Shown here one piece after another: positions 54,190 through 63,596 of a DNA stretch of 64,000 bases. The translations under genes and the position numbers were made by a program. The stretch is from assembly GCA_946403215.1 (NCBI GenBank), contig CAMIZG010000001.1, positions 62,001-126,000 of the forward strand, read 5' to 3'. The notes under the pieces are model-generated. The model was not told the DNA's origin. It made no database searches and saw only the letters and a program-made list of their open reading frames with translations. Source of the stretch: an uncultured Bacteroidales bacterium. GTDB taxonomy: Bacteria; Bacteroidota; Bacteroidia; Bacteroidales; Paludibacteraceae. Each line of letters begins with the position of its first letter. Within the stretch, counting starts at the first letter, position 1.

Positions 54190-55560
54190 TTACTTTCCGA
54201 TACAGAAGCGGGCAAATATGGTGTTCAGCACCTCTTGCGACGACACCTCGCCTGTTATCTCGCCCAATGCATCTAAGGCGTCGTGCAGGTCAAGCGCAAG
54301 CAGTTCGCCACTTTGACCGGCTTTCAGTCCGTCTCGCACCTGCTCCAGGGCTTCCTGAGCGCGGGTCAACGCCTCGTAGTGACGGATATTACTGATCAGT
54401 ACGCTGTCGCCATGTTGCGTCATGCGACCAACTTCCTCTTCCAAGCGGCTGATCAAGGGCGATATATCCTTGTTCTTTGCGCTGATGCAGATGACTGATT
54501 GTGCGGGGGCTTCACAAGTAATGCGCCCAGTACGGTGCATCTGATCACTCTTGTTAACCACCCTGAGCCACACCTGCCGTTCAGTCAGCATAGTCTCATC
54601 TACCACGGATTGCGGGGCGGTGGCATCAATCAGTTCAATCACTATGTGTGCTTTCTGTAGAGCCTGCAGGCTGCGGTTGATGCCTAATTGCTCTATCGTG
54701 TCGCCTGTCTGATGGATGCCGGCTGTGTCAATCAGCCGGACTTGTACACCATTGATGGTTAACGAATCTTCTATTGTGTCGCGCGTCGTGCCGCGAATAT
54801 CACTCACGATGGCGCGCTCGTCGCCCAGCAAGGCATTCAGTAGTGTCGATTTGCCGGCGTTCGGCGCACCCACTATAGCCACTTGCACGCCTTGCTTGAT
54901 AGCGTTTCCCTTCTCAAATGTATCCGCCAGACGACTGATGGTGGTGGTTGCATTTTGCAGCAACTCGTCCAGTTGGGTGCGGTCGGCGAACTCCAGTTCT
55001 TCGTGGTCAGCAAAGTCCAGCTCGAGCTCCAGCAAGGCGGTGAACGTCAGCAGTTGTTCGCGCAACTCATGTATCTTATCCGACACGCCACCGCGCAACT
55101 GGTTGAGGGCGATGTTCTTCTCCGCCTCCGATTCAGCGGCTATCAGGTCAGCCACACTCTCCGCTTGCGCAAGATCCATCTTGCCGTTCATGAACGCTCG
55201 CTTTGTGAACTCGCCTCTATCCGCTATCCTCGCACCGGCATCCACGAGCCAGCGCAACAACTCCTGCTGGATGAACAGGCTTCCGTGGCAACTTATCTCC
55301 ACTGTATCCTCGCCCGTGAACGAATGCGGCGCACGCATCACAAGACAAACCACCTCATCCAGCGTTTGCCCGTCGCGCTCTATCGCGCCGTAGTGCGCGC
55401 TGTGGCTTGCCGACTCGCCTAACGTGTGCTTGCCGCGAAACAAGCGATCCACGATTGCAATCGCCTTCTTTCCGCTCACGCGAATCACGGCTAACCCTGC
55501 TGTCCCATATGCCGTGGCAATGGCGCAGATAGTATCCTGCTGTAACAATAATTCGCTCAT
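54190..55560 (-). CDS. mnmE: tRNA modification GTPase MnmE
   Basis: With MnmG builds the 5-carboxymethylaminomethyl group on wobble uridines. Start at ATG 55560 (MSELLLQQDTICAIATA); about 456 residues. N-terminal tetrahydrofolate-binding domain with GTAGLAVIRVSG (about 19-30), helical domain, inserted G domain (GAPNAGKSTLLN about 225-236, DTAG and NKSD), and the C-terminal FCIGK with the essential cysteine. Divergent from rlmH, sharing a promoter region. Confidence 0.97.
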   Translation of the reverse strand: MSELLLQQDTICAIATAYGTAGLAVIRVSGKKAIAIVDRLFRGKHTLGESASHSAHYGAIERDGQTLDEVVCLVMRAPHSFTGEDTVEISCHGSLFIQQELLRWLVDAGARIADRGEFTKRAFMNGKMDLAQAESVADLIAAESEAEKNIALNQLRGGVSDKIHELREQLLTFTALLELELDFADHEELEFADRTQLDELLQNATTTISRLADTFEKGNAIKQGVQVAIVGAPNAGKSTLLNALLGDERAIVSDIRGTTRDTIEDSLTINGVQVRLIDTAGIHQTGDTIEQLGINRSLQALQKAHIVIELIDATAPQSVVDETMLTERQVWLRVVNKSDQMHRTGRITCEAPAQSVICISAKNKDISPLISRLEEEVGRMTQHGDSVLISNIRHYEALTRAQEALEQVRDGLKAGQSGELLALDLHDALDALGEITGEVSSQEVLNTIFARFCIGK

Positions 55561-55577
55561 TTGTCCGAATTTTCGCA

Positions 55578-55609
55578 CAAAGATACAAAATTATTTGCAA
55601 AAAAACAAA
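55578..55609 (-). promoter_or_regulatory. Promoter for mnmE
   Basis: On the - strand TTTG (55606-55609), 20-base spacer, TATCTTTG (55578-55585). The mnmE ATG follows 18 bases downstream. It overlaps the divergent rlmH promoter. Confidence 0.75.
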
Positions 55610-55625
55610 TTTTTTTGTACCTTTG
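55594..55625 (+). promoter_or_regulatory. Promoter for rlmH
   Basis: TTTG at 55594-55597, 20-base spacer, TACCTTTG at 55618-55625; the rlmH ATG is 55 bases downstream. Confidence 0.78.
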
Positions 55626-55679
55626 CATCAAAATATCTGTTCTTGACGAATCATTAATTATTTTAATTTTTAATTAACA

Positions 55680-56150
55680 ATGCAATTGACTCTACTGGTA
55701 GTTGGCAAAACGGTCGGCAACGAACTGACGAAGATGATTGATACGTATGTTCAACGCCTCAAGCATTACATTCCTTTTGATATCCAAGTGATACCCGACC
55801 TCAAGAACACCAAAAGCCTGAGCGAGGCGCAACAAAAGCAGCAGGAGGGCGAGGATGTCTTGCGCGCTGTGGGTAGCAGTTATGTTGTGTTGCTGGACGA
55901 ACATGGCAAGGAGTACCGCAGCCTGACCTTTGCCGACCAACTGCAATCATGGCTCAATACCTCTACCCGCGGTTTGACCTTTGTCATCGGTGGCCCATAC
56001 GGCTTTAGCGAAGCGGTTTATCAGCGTGCCGACGCCAAGATCAGCCTCAGCCAGATGACTTTTAGTCATCAGATGATCCGCCTGCTCTTCGTCGAGCAGC
56101 TCTACCGCGCCATGACCATCCTCCGCGGCGAACCATACCACCATGAGTAG
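55680..56150 (+). CDS. rlmH: 23S rRNA pseudouridine-1915 N3-methyltransferase
   Basis: SPOUT-class methyltransferase. 156 residues, normal length. The knotted C-terminal SAM site is seen as LTFVIGGPYGFSEAVY (about 98-113) and the end SQMTFSHQMIRLLFVEQLYRAMTILRGEPYHH is the family's signature (given here as parts of about 127-155). Starts after a promoter divergent from mnmE. Confidence 0.97.
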   Translation: MQLTLLVVGKTVGNELTKMIDTYVQRLKHYIPFDIQVIPDLKNTKSLSEAQQKQQEGEDVLRAVGSSYVVLLDEHGKEYRSLTFADQLQSWLNTSTRGLTFVIGGPYGFSEAVYQRADAKISLSQMTFSHQMIRLLFVEQLYRAMTILRGEPYHHE

Positions 56151-56286
56151 TCTGCCGTTAATAATGGCGGTTCTGACAATAGGCACCGTATATTTAGTGC
56201 ACCAACTGCAAAAATAGGAAAAATTCCCTCGCAATTGCCTCGTAAATGGTCTTTTGACGAAAAAAAATAAAATAATCCCCCAAAAA

Positions 56287-56318
56287 TTTGCAAATACAAA
56301 TAATTTTTTGTACCTTTG
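56287..56318 (+). promoter_or_regulatory. Promoter for the CotH-family gene
   Basis: TTTG at 56287-56290, 20-base spacer, TACCTTTG at 56311-56318. The start codon follows within 27-33 bases. Confidence 0.75.
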
Positions 56319-56344
56319 TACGTTTTTGTGTTTATCGCGCACGC

Positions 56345-58276
56345 ATGCGCATGCGAATACGTACGTCAACACATATCATCTCTGCTCTCGGGCTGTGTGC
56401 GGCAATCATGCTGCACGCGGCTAATCTGTCTGCTGCTGACGCCAAGTTGGCAGGCATCCCGATAGGTTCGACGCCGTCGGTGGACTATTCGACCAACCCG
56501 TTCTCGGCGACGACAAGCAAGAACCAGCCGAAAGATGCGTTTGACGGGGATTTGAACACGTTCTATGCCTCCTATGAGCGGACGTACACGTGGGTTGGAC
56601 TGGACTTGGGGCAGAAACATGTGATAACCAAAGTGGGGTGGAGTCCGAGGAACGACGGTCAAGGCGAGAAACGTGTGCAGCTGGCGGTGTTCGAAGGCGC
56701 GAACAGAGCGGACTTCATGGATGCCGTGCCCATCTATCTGAACGACAAGAAAGGCACGATAGGCAAGATGGATTATGCGGATGTGGACTGTTCGCTGGGT
56801 TTCCGGTACGTGCGGTACGTGGGGCCGAACGATGCGCGTTGCAATGTGGCGGAGGTGGAGTTCTACGGCTATGCCGGCGAAGGTGACAGTACGCGGCTGT
56901 ACAGACCGACGAACCTGCCGCTGGTGATTATCCGGACGAAAGACAGTCAGGATCCTTACGACAAGGTGAACTACATAGAAAGCGTGGTGACGATAATTAG
57001 CGGTCAGCAGTCAGCAGTCAGCGGTCAGCAGTCAGCGGTCAGCGGTCAGGTGCAAGTGCTGCGGGACAGTGCCGGCGTGCGGTTGCGGGGCAATGCATCA
57101 ATGGGATTCCCGAAGAAGCCGTACCGGATAAAGTTCGCGAACAAGCATAATGTGCTGGGATCGCCCGCCAATGCGAAGAACTGGACGCTGATCAACAACT
57201 ACGGCGACAAGAGCCTGATGCGTAACATCCTGGCGTTCCATGTGAGCGAGGCGGCCGATATGCCCTACACGCCGTTCTGCAAGGCCGTGGATGTGATGGT
57301 GAACGGCGAATACAAAGGCTGCTACCAGTTGTGCGACAAGATAGAGGTGAAGAAAGGCCGTGTGGATGTGAAAGAGATGAAACCGACAGATGTGTCGGGC
57401 GAGGCGCTGACGGGAGGATACCTGTGGGAAGTGGACAGCTATGCGTACAACGAACCGAACTACTTCTATACGCAGTACGGCATCGGGGTGACCATCCACT
57501 CGCCAAAGGATGACGAGATAGTGAGTGCGCAGCAGTCGTATCTGACGAACTTCTGCCAGTCGCTGGAGAACGCCGCATACAAGGCTTCGGCAAGCAACAG
57601 GTCGTGGCGGGAGTATGTGGATTATTCGACATTCGCGCGGTACTTCCTGATCAACCAGTTGTGCGGCAATCCTGACCTGTACTGGAGCATGTACATGTAC
57701 AAGCAGCGGGGTGACCAGAGAGCGTACACCGGTCCGGTGTGGGATTTTGACATAGCGTTTGACAACGACAACCGCGTCTATCCGCTGAAGAACGCCACGG
57801 ATTATCTGTACGGCATAGCGGGCGAGGCGGCAACATTTGCCAAGAAGATGCTGTTCGCCGACCAACAGGCGAAAGACGATATGAAGGCGTGCTGGCACAA
57901 GATGCGCAACAACGGCATCAGCGCCGATGAACTGGCGGAGTATGTGGACGCCGTGGCAGAGGAGCTGGAGCAGTCGCAACGGCTGAACTTCCTCAGGTGG
58001 CCCATCCTGAGCGAGTATGTGCACCAGAACCCCGTGGCATTGGGTTCGTACAGCAAGGAAGTGGAGCGGGTAAAAGAGTACCTGAAGATGCGCGTGGGCT
58101 GGATGGACAGGAAGTTAGGCTACACGTGGCAGCCTATAGAGCAGCCGTCGGCGGTAGGGAATCAGCAATCAGACGTCAGCAATCAGCAGTCAGCGCGGAA
58201 GATTATGCGTGACGGGCAGTTGCTGATAGAACGTGAGGGGAAAACCTATATGGTGACGGGAGAGATGATAGAATAA
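56345..58276 (+). CDS. Secreted CotH kinase-family protein with F5/8 type C-like domain
   Basis: Start at ATG 56345 (or 56351), since the promoter lies just upstream; gives a signal peptide (ALGLCAAIMLHAANLSAADA). 643 residues. A discoidin-like carbohydrate-binding domain (about 55-185; DAFDGDLNTFYASY, WVGLDLGQ, FRYVRYVG) is followed by the CotH module: RGNASMGFPKKPYRIKF (about 252-268), GGYLWEVDSY and WDFDIAFDND (about 467-476; metal-binding acidic residues). CotH proteins can phosphorylate other proteins; here the target is unknown. Two TCAG-rich repeat inserts interrupt it in frame. Confidence 0.88.
   Translation: MRMRIRTSTHIISALGLCAAIMLHAANLSAADAKLAGIPIGSTPSVDYSTNPFSATTSKNQPKDAFDGDLNTFYASYERTYTWVGLDLGQKHVITKVGWSPRNDGQGEKRVQLAVFEGANRADFMDAVPIYLNDKKGTIGKMDYADVDCSLGFRYVRYVGPNDARCNVAEVEFYGYAGEGDSTRLYRPTNLPLVIIRTKDSQDPYDKVNYIESVVTIISGQQSAVSGQQSAVSGQVQVLRDSAGVRLRGNASMGFPKKPYRIKFANKHNVLGSPANAKNWTLINNYGDKSLMRNILAFHVSEAADMPYTPFCKAVDVMVNGEYKGCYQLCDKIEVKKGRVDVKEMKPTDVSGEALTGGYLWEVDSYAYNEPNYFYTQYGIGVTIHSPKDDEIVSAQQSYLTNFCQSLENAAYKASASNRSWREYVDYSTFARYFLINQLCGNPDLYWSMYMYKQRGDQRAYTGPVWDFDIAFDNDNRVYPLKNATDYLYGIAGEAATFAKKMLFADQQAKDDMKACWHKMRNNGISADELAEYVDAVAEELEQSQRLNFLRWPILSEYVHQNPVALGSYSKEVERVKEYLKMRVGWMDRKLGYTWQPIEQPSAVGNQQSDVSNQQSARKIMRDGQLLIEREGKTYMVTGEMIE
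57001..57050 (+). repeat. TCAG-rich heptad repeat inside the CotH-family gene
   Basis: Seven units of the CAGTCAG/CGGTCAG kind encode SGQQSAVSGQQSAVSGQ just before the RGN motif. The same unit type is in the ABC exporter gene and at 58160. Confidence 0.85.
58160..58197 (+). repeat. TCAG-rich repeat near the 3' end of the CotH-family gene
   Basis: Units ATCAGCAATCAGACGTCAGCAATCAGCAGTCAGC (shown split: ATCAGCA, ATCAGAC, GTCAGCA, ATCAGCA, GTCAGC) encode NQQSDVSNQQSA close to the C-terminus. Confidence 0.8.
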
Positions 58277-58287
58277 TTTCAAGATTT

Positions 58288-58399
58288 CAAGATTTAGAAT
58301 TTCTTATCTCGGCTAAAGCCTCGAACAATCGGCTAAAGCCGTGCAAGATTTAGAATTTCTTATCTCGGCTAAAGCCTCGAACAATCGGCTAAAGCCGTG
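58288..58399 (+). repeat. Tandem 56-bp direct repeat with GGCTAAAGCC palindromes
   Basis: Two identical 56-base units (58288-58343, 58344-58399), each with two copies of GGCTAAAGCC (GGCT/AGCC hairpin around AA), followed by the first 9 bases of a third unit. It fills the gap between the CotH-family gene and gltX. Confidence 0.9.
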
Positions 58400-58437
58400 C
58401 AAGATTTAAAATTAGAACAAAAACGAAAGAATGAACT

Positions 58438-59985
58438 ATGGATACAAGAAAAGTTAGAGTGCGTTTTGCGCCATCGCCGACAGGTGCGCTGCATATCGGC
58501 GGTGTACGTACGGCATTGTACAATTACCTGTTCGCGCGTCAGAATGACGGCGACATGCTTCTGCGCATAGAGGACACCGACTCGACACGTTTCGTGCCGG
58601 GTGCTGAGGAATATATCTTAGAGTCATTGCGCTGGCTGGGCATAGAGATAGACGAAGGCCTGCGTATGAATGCCGAGGGAAAAGTGGAGAGCGTCGGCGA
58701 CAACGGTCCGTACCGCCAGAGCGAACGCCGGGATATATACTGGGAGTATGTGCAGCAACTGCTGGACAGACATCTGGCCTATGTGGCATTTGACACGCCT
58801 GAACAGCTGGAAGCCAAGCGCAAGGAGATACCGAACTTCCAGTACGACGCCACGACGCGAAACATGATGGACAACTCGCTGACCTGTCCGCAAGCGAAAG
58901 CGCGTGTGGAGAGCGGAGAGCAGTTTGTGGTGCGGTTCCTGGTAGAGCCGGACGAAGAGATAGTTGTGCACGACCTGATCCGCGGTGACGTGACAATCAA
59001 CTCGAACATATTGGACGACAAGGTGCTGTATAAATCCGCAGACAAGCTGCCGACATACCACCTGGCGAACATCGTTGACGACCACCTGATGGGTATCACC
59101 CACGTTATCCGCGGCGAGGAGTGGCTGCCGAGTGCGCCGCTGCATGTGCTGCTGTACAAGGCATTCGGCTGGGAAGACACGATGCCACAGTTCGCCCACC
59201 TGCCTCTGCTGCTCAAGCCTGACGGCAACGGCAAGCTGAGCAAGCGTGACGGTGACCGTTTGGGATTCCCGGTATTCCCGCTGGAGTTCCACAACCAGAA
59301 AGACGGTTCGGTCAGCAGCGGCTACAGAGAGAGCGGCTACTATCCGGAGGCAGTAATCAACTTCCTCGCACTGCTGGGCTGGCACGCTTCGGGTGACCAG
59401 GAGATGTTCACAATGGACGAGCTGATAGCACAGTTCTCGCTGGAAAGAGTGAGCAAGAGCGGCGCCAAGTTCGACTATGAGAAGGGCAAGTGGTTCAACC
59501 ACCAGTACCTGCAGTTGCGTTCGAACGAACAGCTGGCTGAAGAGTTCCGTCCGATACTGGTAGAGAAGATAGGCGAGCGCGCCGTGAAGAGCATCGGCAA
59601 GGAGAAAGTGGCGCATATCATCGGACTGATGAAGGAGCGCGTGTCGTTCGTGAGCGAGCTGTGGGAGCAGTGCAACTTCTTCTTCGTTGCTCCGGAGGAG
59701 TATGACGAGAAGTCTCTGAAGAAACGCTGGAAAGAAGACTCGCCGAAGCATATGAAAGAGCTGTTAGTGGTACTGAAGGCACAAAAAGACTGGAGCGCAG
59801 ATGCGCTGGATGCAACCGTTCTGCCGTGGATAGAGGAGAAAGGCTACGGGCTGGGCATCGTGATGAACGCGTTCCGCATATGCCTGGTAGGTGCAGCCCG
59901 CGGACCGCATATCTGGGCGATAACGGATGTGCTCGGCAAGGATGAAGTGATCCGCCGCGTCGAAACTGCGCTGCGTTCGATTTAG
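58438..59985 (+). CDS. gltX: Glutamyl-tRNA synthetase
   Basis: Class I aminoacyl-tRNA synthetase. 515 residues. HIGH motif in [16 protein letters not shown] (about 10-25), the KMSKS-equivalent [14 protein letters not shown] (about 263-276), and the discriminating insertion region with QSERRDIY. Start ATG 58438. Gene order is housekeeping and independent of the neighbouring repeat region. Confidence 0.97.
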   Translation: MDTRKVRVRFAPSPTGALHIGGVRTALYNYLFARQNDGDMLLRIEDTDSTRFVPGAEEYILESLRWLGIEIDEGLRMNAEGKVESVGDNGPYRQSERRDIYWEYVQQLLDRHLAYVAFDTPEQLEAKRKEIPNFQYDATTRNMMDNSLTCPQAKARVESGEQFVVRFLVEPDEEIVVHDLIRGDVTINSNILDDKVLYKSADKLPTYHLANIVDDHLMGITHVIRGEEWLPSAPLHVLLYKAFGWEDTMPQFAHLPLLLKPDGNGKLSKRDGDRLGFPVFPLEFHNQKDGSVSSGYRESGYYPEAVINFLALLGWHASGDQEMFTMDELIAQFSLERVSKSGAKFDYEKGKWFNHQYLQLRSNEQLAEEFRPILVEKIGERAVKSIGKEKVAHIIGLMKERVSFVSELWEQCNFFFVAPEEYDEKSLKKRWKEDSPKHMKELLVVLKAQKDWSADALDATVLPWIEEKGYGLGIVMNAFRICLVGAARGPHIWAITDVLGKDEVIRRVETALRSI

Positions 59986-60005
59986 TTTTTTAGCGGCAAC
60001 ATTGT

Positions 60006-60051
60006 GAGCTGTGTGCGGCACAATGAACCACATTGCTCCCTTACACAGCTC
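60006..60051 (+). terminator. Nested hairpin after gltX
   Basis: GAGCTGTGT (60006-60014) pairs with ACACAGCTC (60043-60051); an inner CAATG/CATTG hairpin lies in the loop. No U-tract follows, so it could be a processing or regulatory structure instead of a terminator. Confidence 0.4.
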
Positions 60052-60127
60052 GCAAATCTGCTCACTACAAAATCAAAATAGGGGAAATAGAAATAGGATA
60101 ACACAATAGAGCCAATTATTACTAACC

Positions 60128-62116
60128 ATGAGAACAAACCTGAGTTCGCATATCTCGCTGAGCCGGGTGGCGAAGAAACTGTACAAACCCGACGATGTGT
60201 TCGAACTGTCCCGCGTCAGCAGGATGGAGAAAGTGAAGACAACCGTCTATGAGACCGGCAAGGAAGGTGCTGTGGCAGTTGCGCGGCATATAGCCGAGCT
60301 CGTTGCACAACGTCAGAAAGAAGGCAAGAAGTTCGTGCTGAGCATGATGACCGGCCGTTCGATGCAGGACATATTCGCGGAACTGATCCGTCTGCACGAT
60401 GAGGGACTGAGTTTCAGGAACGTGGTGCTGGTGGTCGGCTATGAGTATTATCCGCTTGCCACGGAGGATGCAGGCTGTCTGGGACAACTGGAGGAACAGC
60501 TGATATCGAAAGTGGGTATCCTGCCGGCGAACGTGATAGCCATTCCCGGAACGCTGGCGAAAGAGGATATCATCGACGCTTGTGCAGCGTACGAGCGTAC
60601 TATACAGGAACTGGGCGGAATAGACCTGATGCTGTTAGGTATAGGCCGCGGCGGCAACATCGCGTTCAACGAACCGGGTACACAGTTCAACAGCGAGACG
60701 CGTCTGGTGCTGCTGGACAACAACTCACGGGCGGACGCAAGCGAGCTGTTCGGTACACCGGAAGCTGTGCCGGTAAGTGCGATAACGATAGGCATAGGCA
60801 CAATCCTGCATGCCAAAGAGATAGTACTGGTGGCCTGGGGCGAGCATAAAGCCATACCGGTTGCAGCCGCCATTGAGCAGGATGCCTCGCCGGCCTGTCC
60901 GGCTTCGGCACTTCAGCTGGCATCGAACGCGCATATCTATCTTGACCTGTCGGCGGCGGACAAGCTGACGCGTATCAGCAAGCCGTGGATGGTGACGAGC
61001 TGCGAGTGGGATGACCAGTTGATACGGAAAGCCATCGTGTGGCTGTGCCAGAAGACCGACAAGCCGATACTCAAACTGACGAACAAGGACTATAACGACC
61101 ACGGTCTGGCTGAGCTGATGACGCTGTTCGGTTCGGCGTACAACTGCAACATCAAGGTGTTCAACGACCTTCAGCACACGATAACCGGTTGGCCGGGCGG
61201 CAAGCCTAACGCCGATGACAGCAACCGTCCGGAGCGTGCCAAGCCGTTCCCGAAGAACGTAGTGATCTTCTCGCCGCACCCGGATGACGACGTGATATCC
61301 ATGGGCGGTACGTTCGCCCGCCTGATCAAGCAGGGGCATAACGTGCATATAGCCTACCAGACTTCGGGATGTATAGCGGTGTGCGACGACGAGGTGGTTC
61401 GGTTCATGGACTTTATCAAAGGGTACAAGCAGATGCATATGCCCGAAGACAAGGTGATAGAAAAGAAGTACGACGAGTACCTGCACTTCTTCAGCAAAGA
61501 GAAGATCGGTGACCAGGATACGCGCGAGATACTGGACATCAAGGCACTTATCCGTCGCGGAGAGGCGACTGCCGCCTGCCGGCACATGGGACTGCCGCTG
61601 GATCACATCCATTTCCTGAACCTGCCGTTCTATGAGACAGGCACGATCAAGAAAGGTCCGCTGACGGAGAAGGATATACGCATTTTGGAAGACCTGCTGC
61701 TGCAGATCAAGCCAGATCAGATATTCGTAGCCGGTGACCTGGCTGACCCGCACGGAACGCACCGCGTATGTACCGATGCCGTGCTGGCGGCGATAGATGA
61801 CCTGAAGGAGACTGCGGAGTGGGATGCATGGCTGAAGAACTGCCGCATATGGATGTACCGCGGCGCATGGATGGAGTGGGGAGTGGACCTGATAGAGATG
61901 GCTGTGCCGATGTCGCCTGAAGAACTGCGGTTCAAGCGGAACTCGATACTTAAGCACCAGTCGCAGATGGAGAGTGCACCGTTCATGGGTAATGACGAGC
62001 GTCTGTTCTGGCAACGTGCCGAGGACCGGAACCATGCGACGGCGGAACTCTATGCGAAACTGGGACTCGCGAATTATGAGGCTATTGAAGCCTTCGTTCA
62101 GTACCAACCCCTGTAA
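60128..62116 (+). CDS. NagB-like domain / PIG-L (LmbE) deacetylase fusion
   Basis: 662-residue two-domain protein usually labelled glucosamine-6-phosphate deaminase in Bacteroides. The N-terminal domain (about 40-270) is NagB-like: LLGIGRGGNIAFNEPG and FGTPEAVPVSAITIGIGTIL. Yet the catalytic Asp of NagB lies in a position read as Tyr here (VVGYEYYPL) and the D-G-H of the DGHIAFNEP motif is G-G-N. The C-terminal domain (about 375-640) is a PIG-L deacetylase with metal motif SPHPDDDVISMGG (about 382-394) and DPHGTHRVC. Likely a GlcNAc-related deacetylase whose N-terminal domain may be a sensor. Function uncertain. Confidence 0.9.
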   Translation: MRTNLSSHISLSRVAKKLYKPDDVFELSRVSRMEKVKTTVYETGKEGAVAVARHIAELVAQRQKEGKKFVLSMMTGRSMQDIFAELIRLHDEGLSFRNVVLVVGYEYYPLATEDAGCLGQLEEQLISKVGILPANVIAIPGTLAKEDIIDACAAYERTIQELGGIDLMLLGIGRGGNIAFNEPGTQFNSETRLVLLDNNSRADASELFGTPEAVPVSAITIGIGTILHAKEIVLVAWGEHKAIPVAAAIEQDASPACPASALQLASNAHIYLDLSAADKLTRISKPWMVTSCEWDDQLIRKAIVWLCQKTDKPILKLTNKDYNDHGLAELMTLFGSAYNCNIKVFNDLQHTITGWPGGKPNADDSNRPERAKPFPKNVVIFSPHPDDDVISMGGTFARLIKQGHNVHIAYQTSGCIAVCDDEVVRFMDFIKGYKQMHMPEDKVIEKKYDEYLHFFSKEKIGDQDTREILDIKALIRRGEATAACRHMGLPLDHIHFLNLPFYETGTIKKGPLTEKDIRILEDLLLQIKPDQIFVAGDLADPHGTHRVCTDAVLAAIDDLKETAEWDAWLKNCRIWMYRGAWMEWGVDLIEMAVPMSPEELRFKRNSILKHQSQMESAPFMGNDERLFWQRAEDRNHATAELYAKLGLANYEAIEAFVQYQPL

Positions 62117-62145
62117 TGAGAATTTTGACTTTTGACTAAAACAAT

Positions 62146-63570
62146 ATGAAAAACATCACCTGTTTTGTTCCGTACCAGTCGGACCAACAAGCACAAGCAA
62201 CCATCCAGAACTTGAGCAAGCAGCCGCTCGTTGCCGAGGTGCACTACTTGAAGGGCGATATTCGCTCCACGGCGAACATGCGTTTCATCGCCTCGCTGAG
62301 TCATACTCCTTATACGCTCATCTACACCAAATACACGACGTTGTCGTTCGTTCTGTTCGCGCTGGAGCGTATGGAGGAACTGATGGAGGACACCGGTGCT
62401 GCGATGGCTTATGCCGACCACTTCAACCAGTCGGGCGATGTGCGCACCAATGCGCCCGTCGTCGACTATCAGTTCGGTGCACTACGCGATGATTTTGACT
62501 TCGGCTCGGTGCTGCTGTACCGCACATCAGCACTGCAGGAGGCTGTCGGACGGATGGATGTGGACTACCAGTATGCGGGACTGTACGACCTGCGCCTGAA
62601 GGTCAGCCAGAAAGGTGCGCTGGAGCACATCAACGAGTACCTGTACTACGATGTGGAACTGGATACGAGAAAGTCCGGCGAGAAGCTGTTCGACTATGTT
62701 GATCCGAAGAACAGAGGCGTGCAGATAGAGATGGAGCAAGCCGTGACACGTCACCTGAAGGATATAGGCGGCTACCTGAAGCCGGAGTTCAAGGACGTGG
62801 ACATGCAAGGCGGAGATTTTGAGTACGAGGCGTCGGTGGTTATCCCCTGCAAGAACAGGGTGCGTACGATTGAGACCGCCATTCGTAGTGCCCTCAGCCA
62901 GAAAGTAAATGCGCCATACAAGTACAATGTGATCGTTGTGGACGATAATAGCGACGATGGCACCGTAGATGCCATCAAGAAGATTGTCGCCGAAGGGCAC
63001 GACAACCTGATATACATTGCACAGGACAAGAGCTGGCACGCCATCGGCGGTAACTGGAACGTGGCGCTGCACCATCCGAAATGCGGACGGTTCGCCATCC
63101 AGCTGGACAGCGATGACACGTACTATGACGAGACAACGGTGCAGAAGTTCATTGACGCCTTCCACGATCAGAACTGCGCCATGGTGGTAGGCACCTACCG
63201 GATGACGGACTTCGACGGCAATCAGTTGCCTCCGGGAGTGATTGACCACAAGGAGTGGACGCCGGATAACGGCAGGAACAACGCCTTGCGCATCAACGGT
63301 CTGGGTGCACCGCGCGGGTTCTATACGCCGCTGCTGCGTACAATCAATTTCCCGACCACGAAGTACGGTGAGGATTATGCTGTGGGATTGCGCGTGAGCC
63401 GCGAGTACCAGATAGGCAGGATTTATGACGTGCTGTACAACTGCCGCCGCTGGGAGGACAACTCCGATGCGAACTGCGATATAGTGGCCATGAATGCCAA
63501 TAACTTCTACAAGGATCGCATCCGCACATGGGAGCTCAAGGCACGTATTGCCCTTAATAAGAAAAACTGA
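62146..63570 (+). CDS. Two-domain glycosyltransferase family 2 protein
   Basis: 474 residues. The C-terminal domain (about 225-470) is a complete GT2: SVVIPCKNRVRTIETAI (about 230-246), VVDDNSDDGT (about 264-273) and the metal site IQLDSDDTYYD (about 319-329). The N-terminal domain (about 1-215) has a GT2-like pattern (VPYQSDQQAQATIQNL, AMAYADHFN) but without an acidic metal site, so it is probably a degenerate copy. Not in the capsule locus; lies between NagB-like/PIG-L and SpoIID-like genes. Confidence 0.85.
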   Translation: MKNITCFVPYQSDQQAQATIQNLSKQPLVAEVHYLKGDIRSTANMRFIASLSHTPYTLIYTKYTTLSFVLFALERMEELMEDTGAAMAYADHFNQSGDVRTNAPVVDYQFGALRDDFDFGSVLLYRTSALQEAVGRMDVDYQYAGLYDLRLKVSQKGALEHINEYLYYDVELDTRKSGEKLFDYVDPKNRGVQIEMEQAVTRHLKDIGGYLKPEFKDVDMQGGDFEYEASVVIPCKNRVRTIETAIRSALSQKVNAPYKYNVIVVDDNSDDGTVDAIKKIVAEGHDNLIYIAQDKSWHAIGGNWNVALHHPKCGRFAIQLDSDDTYYDETTVQKFIDAFHDQNCAMVVGTYRMTDFDGNQLPPGVIDHKEWTPDNGRNNALRINGLGAPRGFYTPLLRTINFPTTKYGEDYAVGLRVSREYQIGRIYDVLYNCRRWEDNSDANCDIVAMNANNFYKDRIRTWELKARIALNKKN

Positions 63571-63596
63571 TTACTGACGGCTGACAACTGATAACT

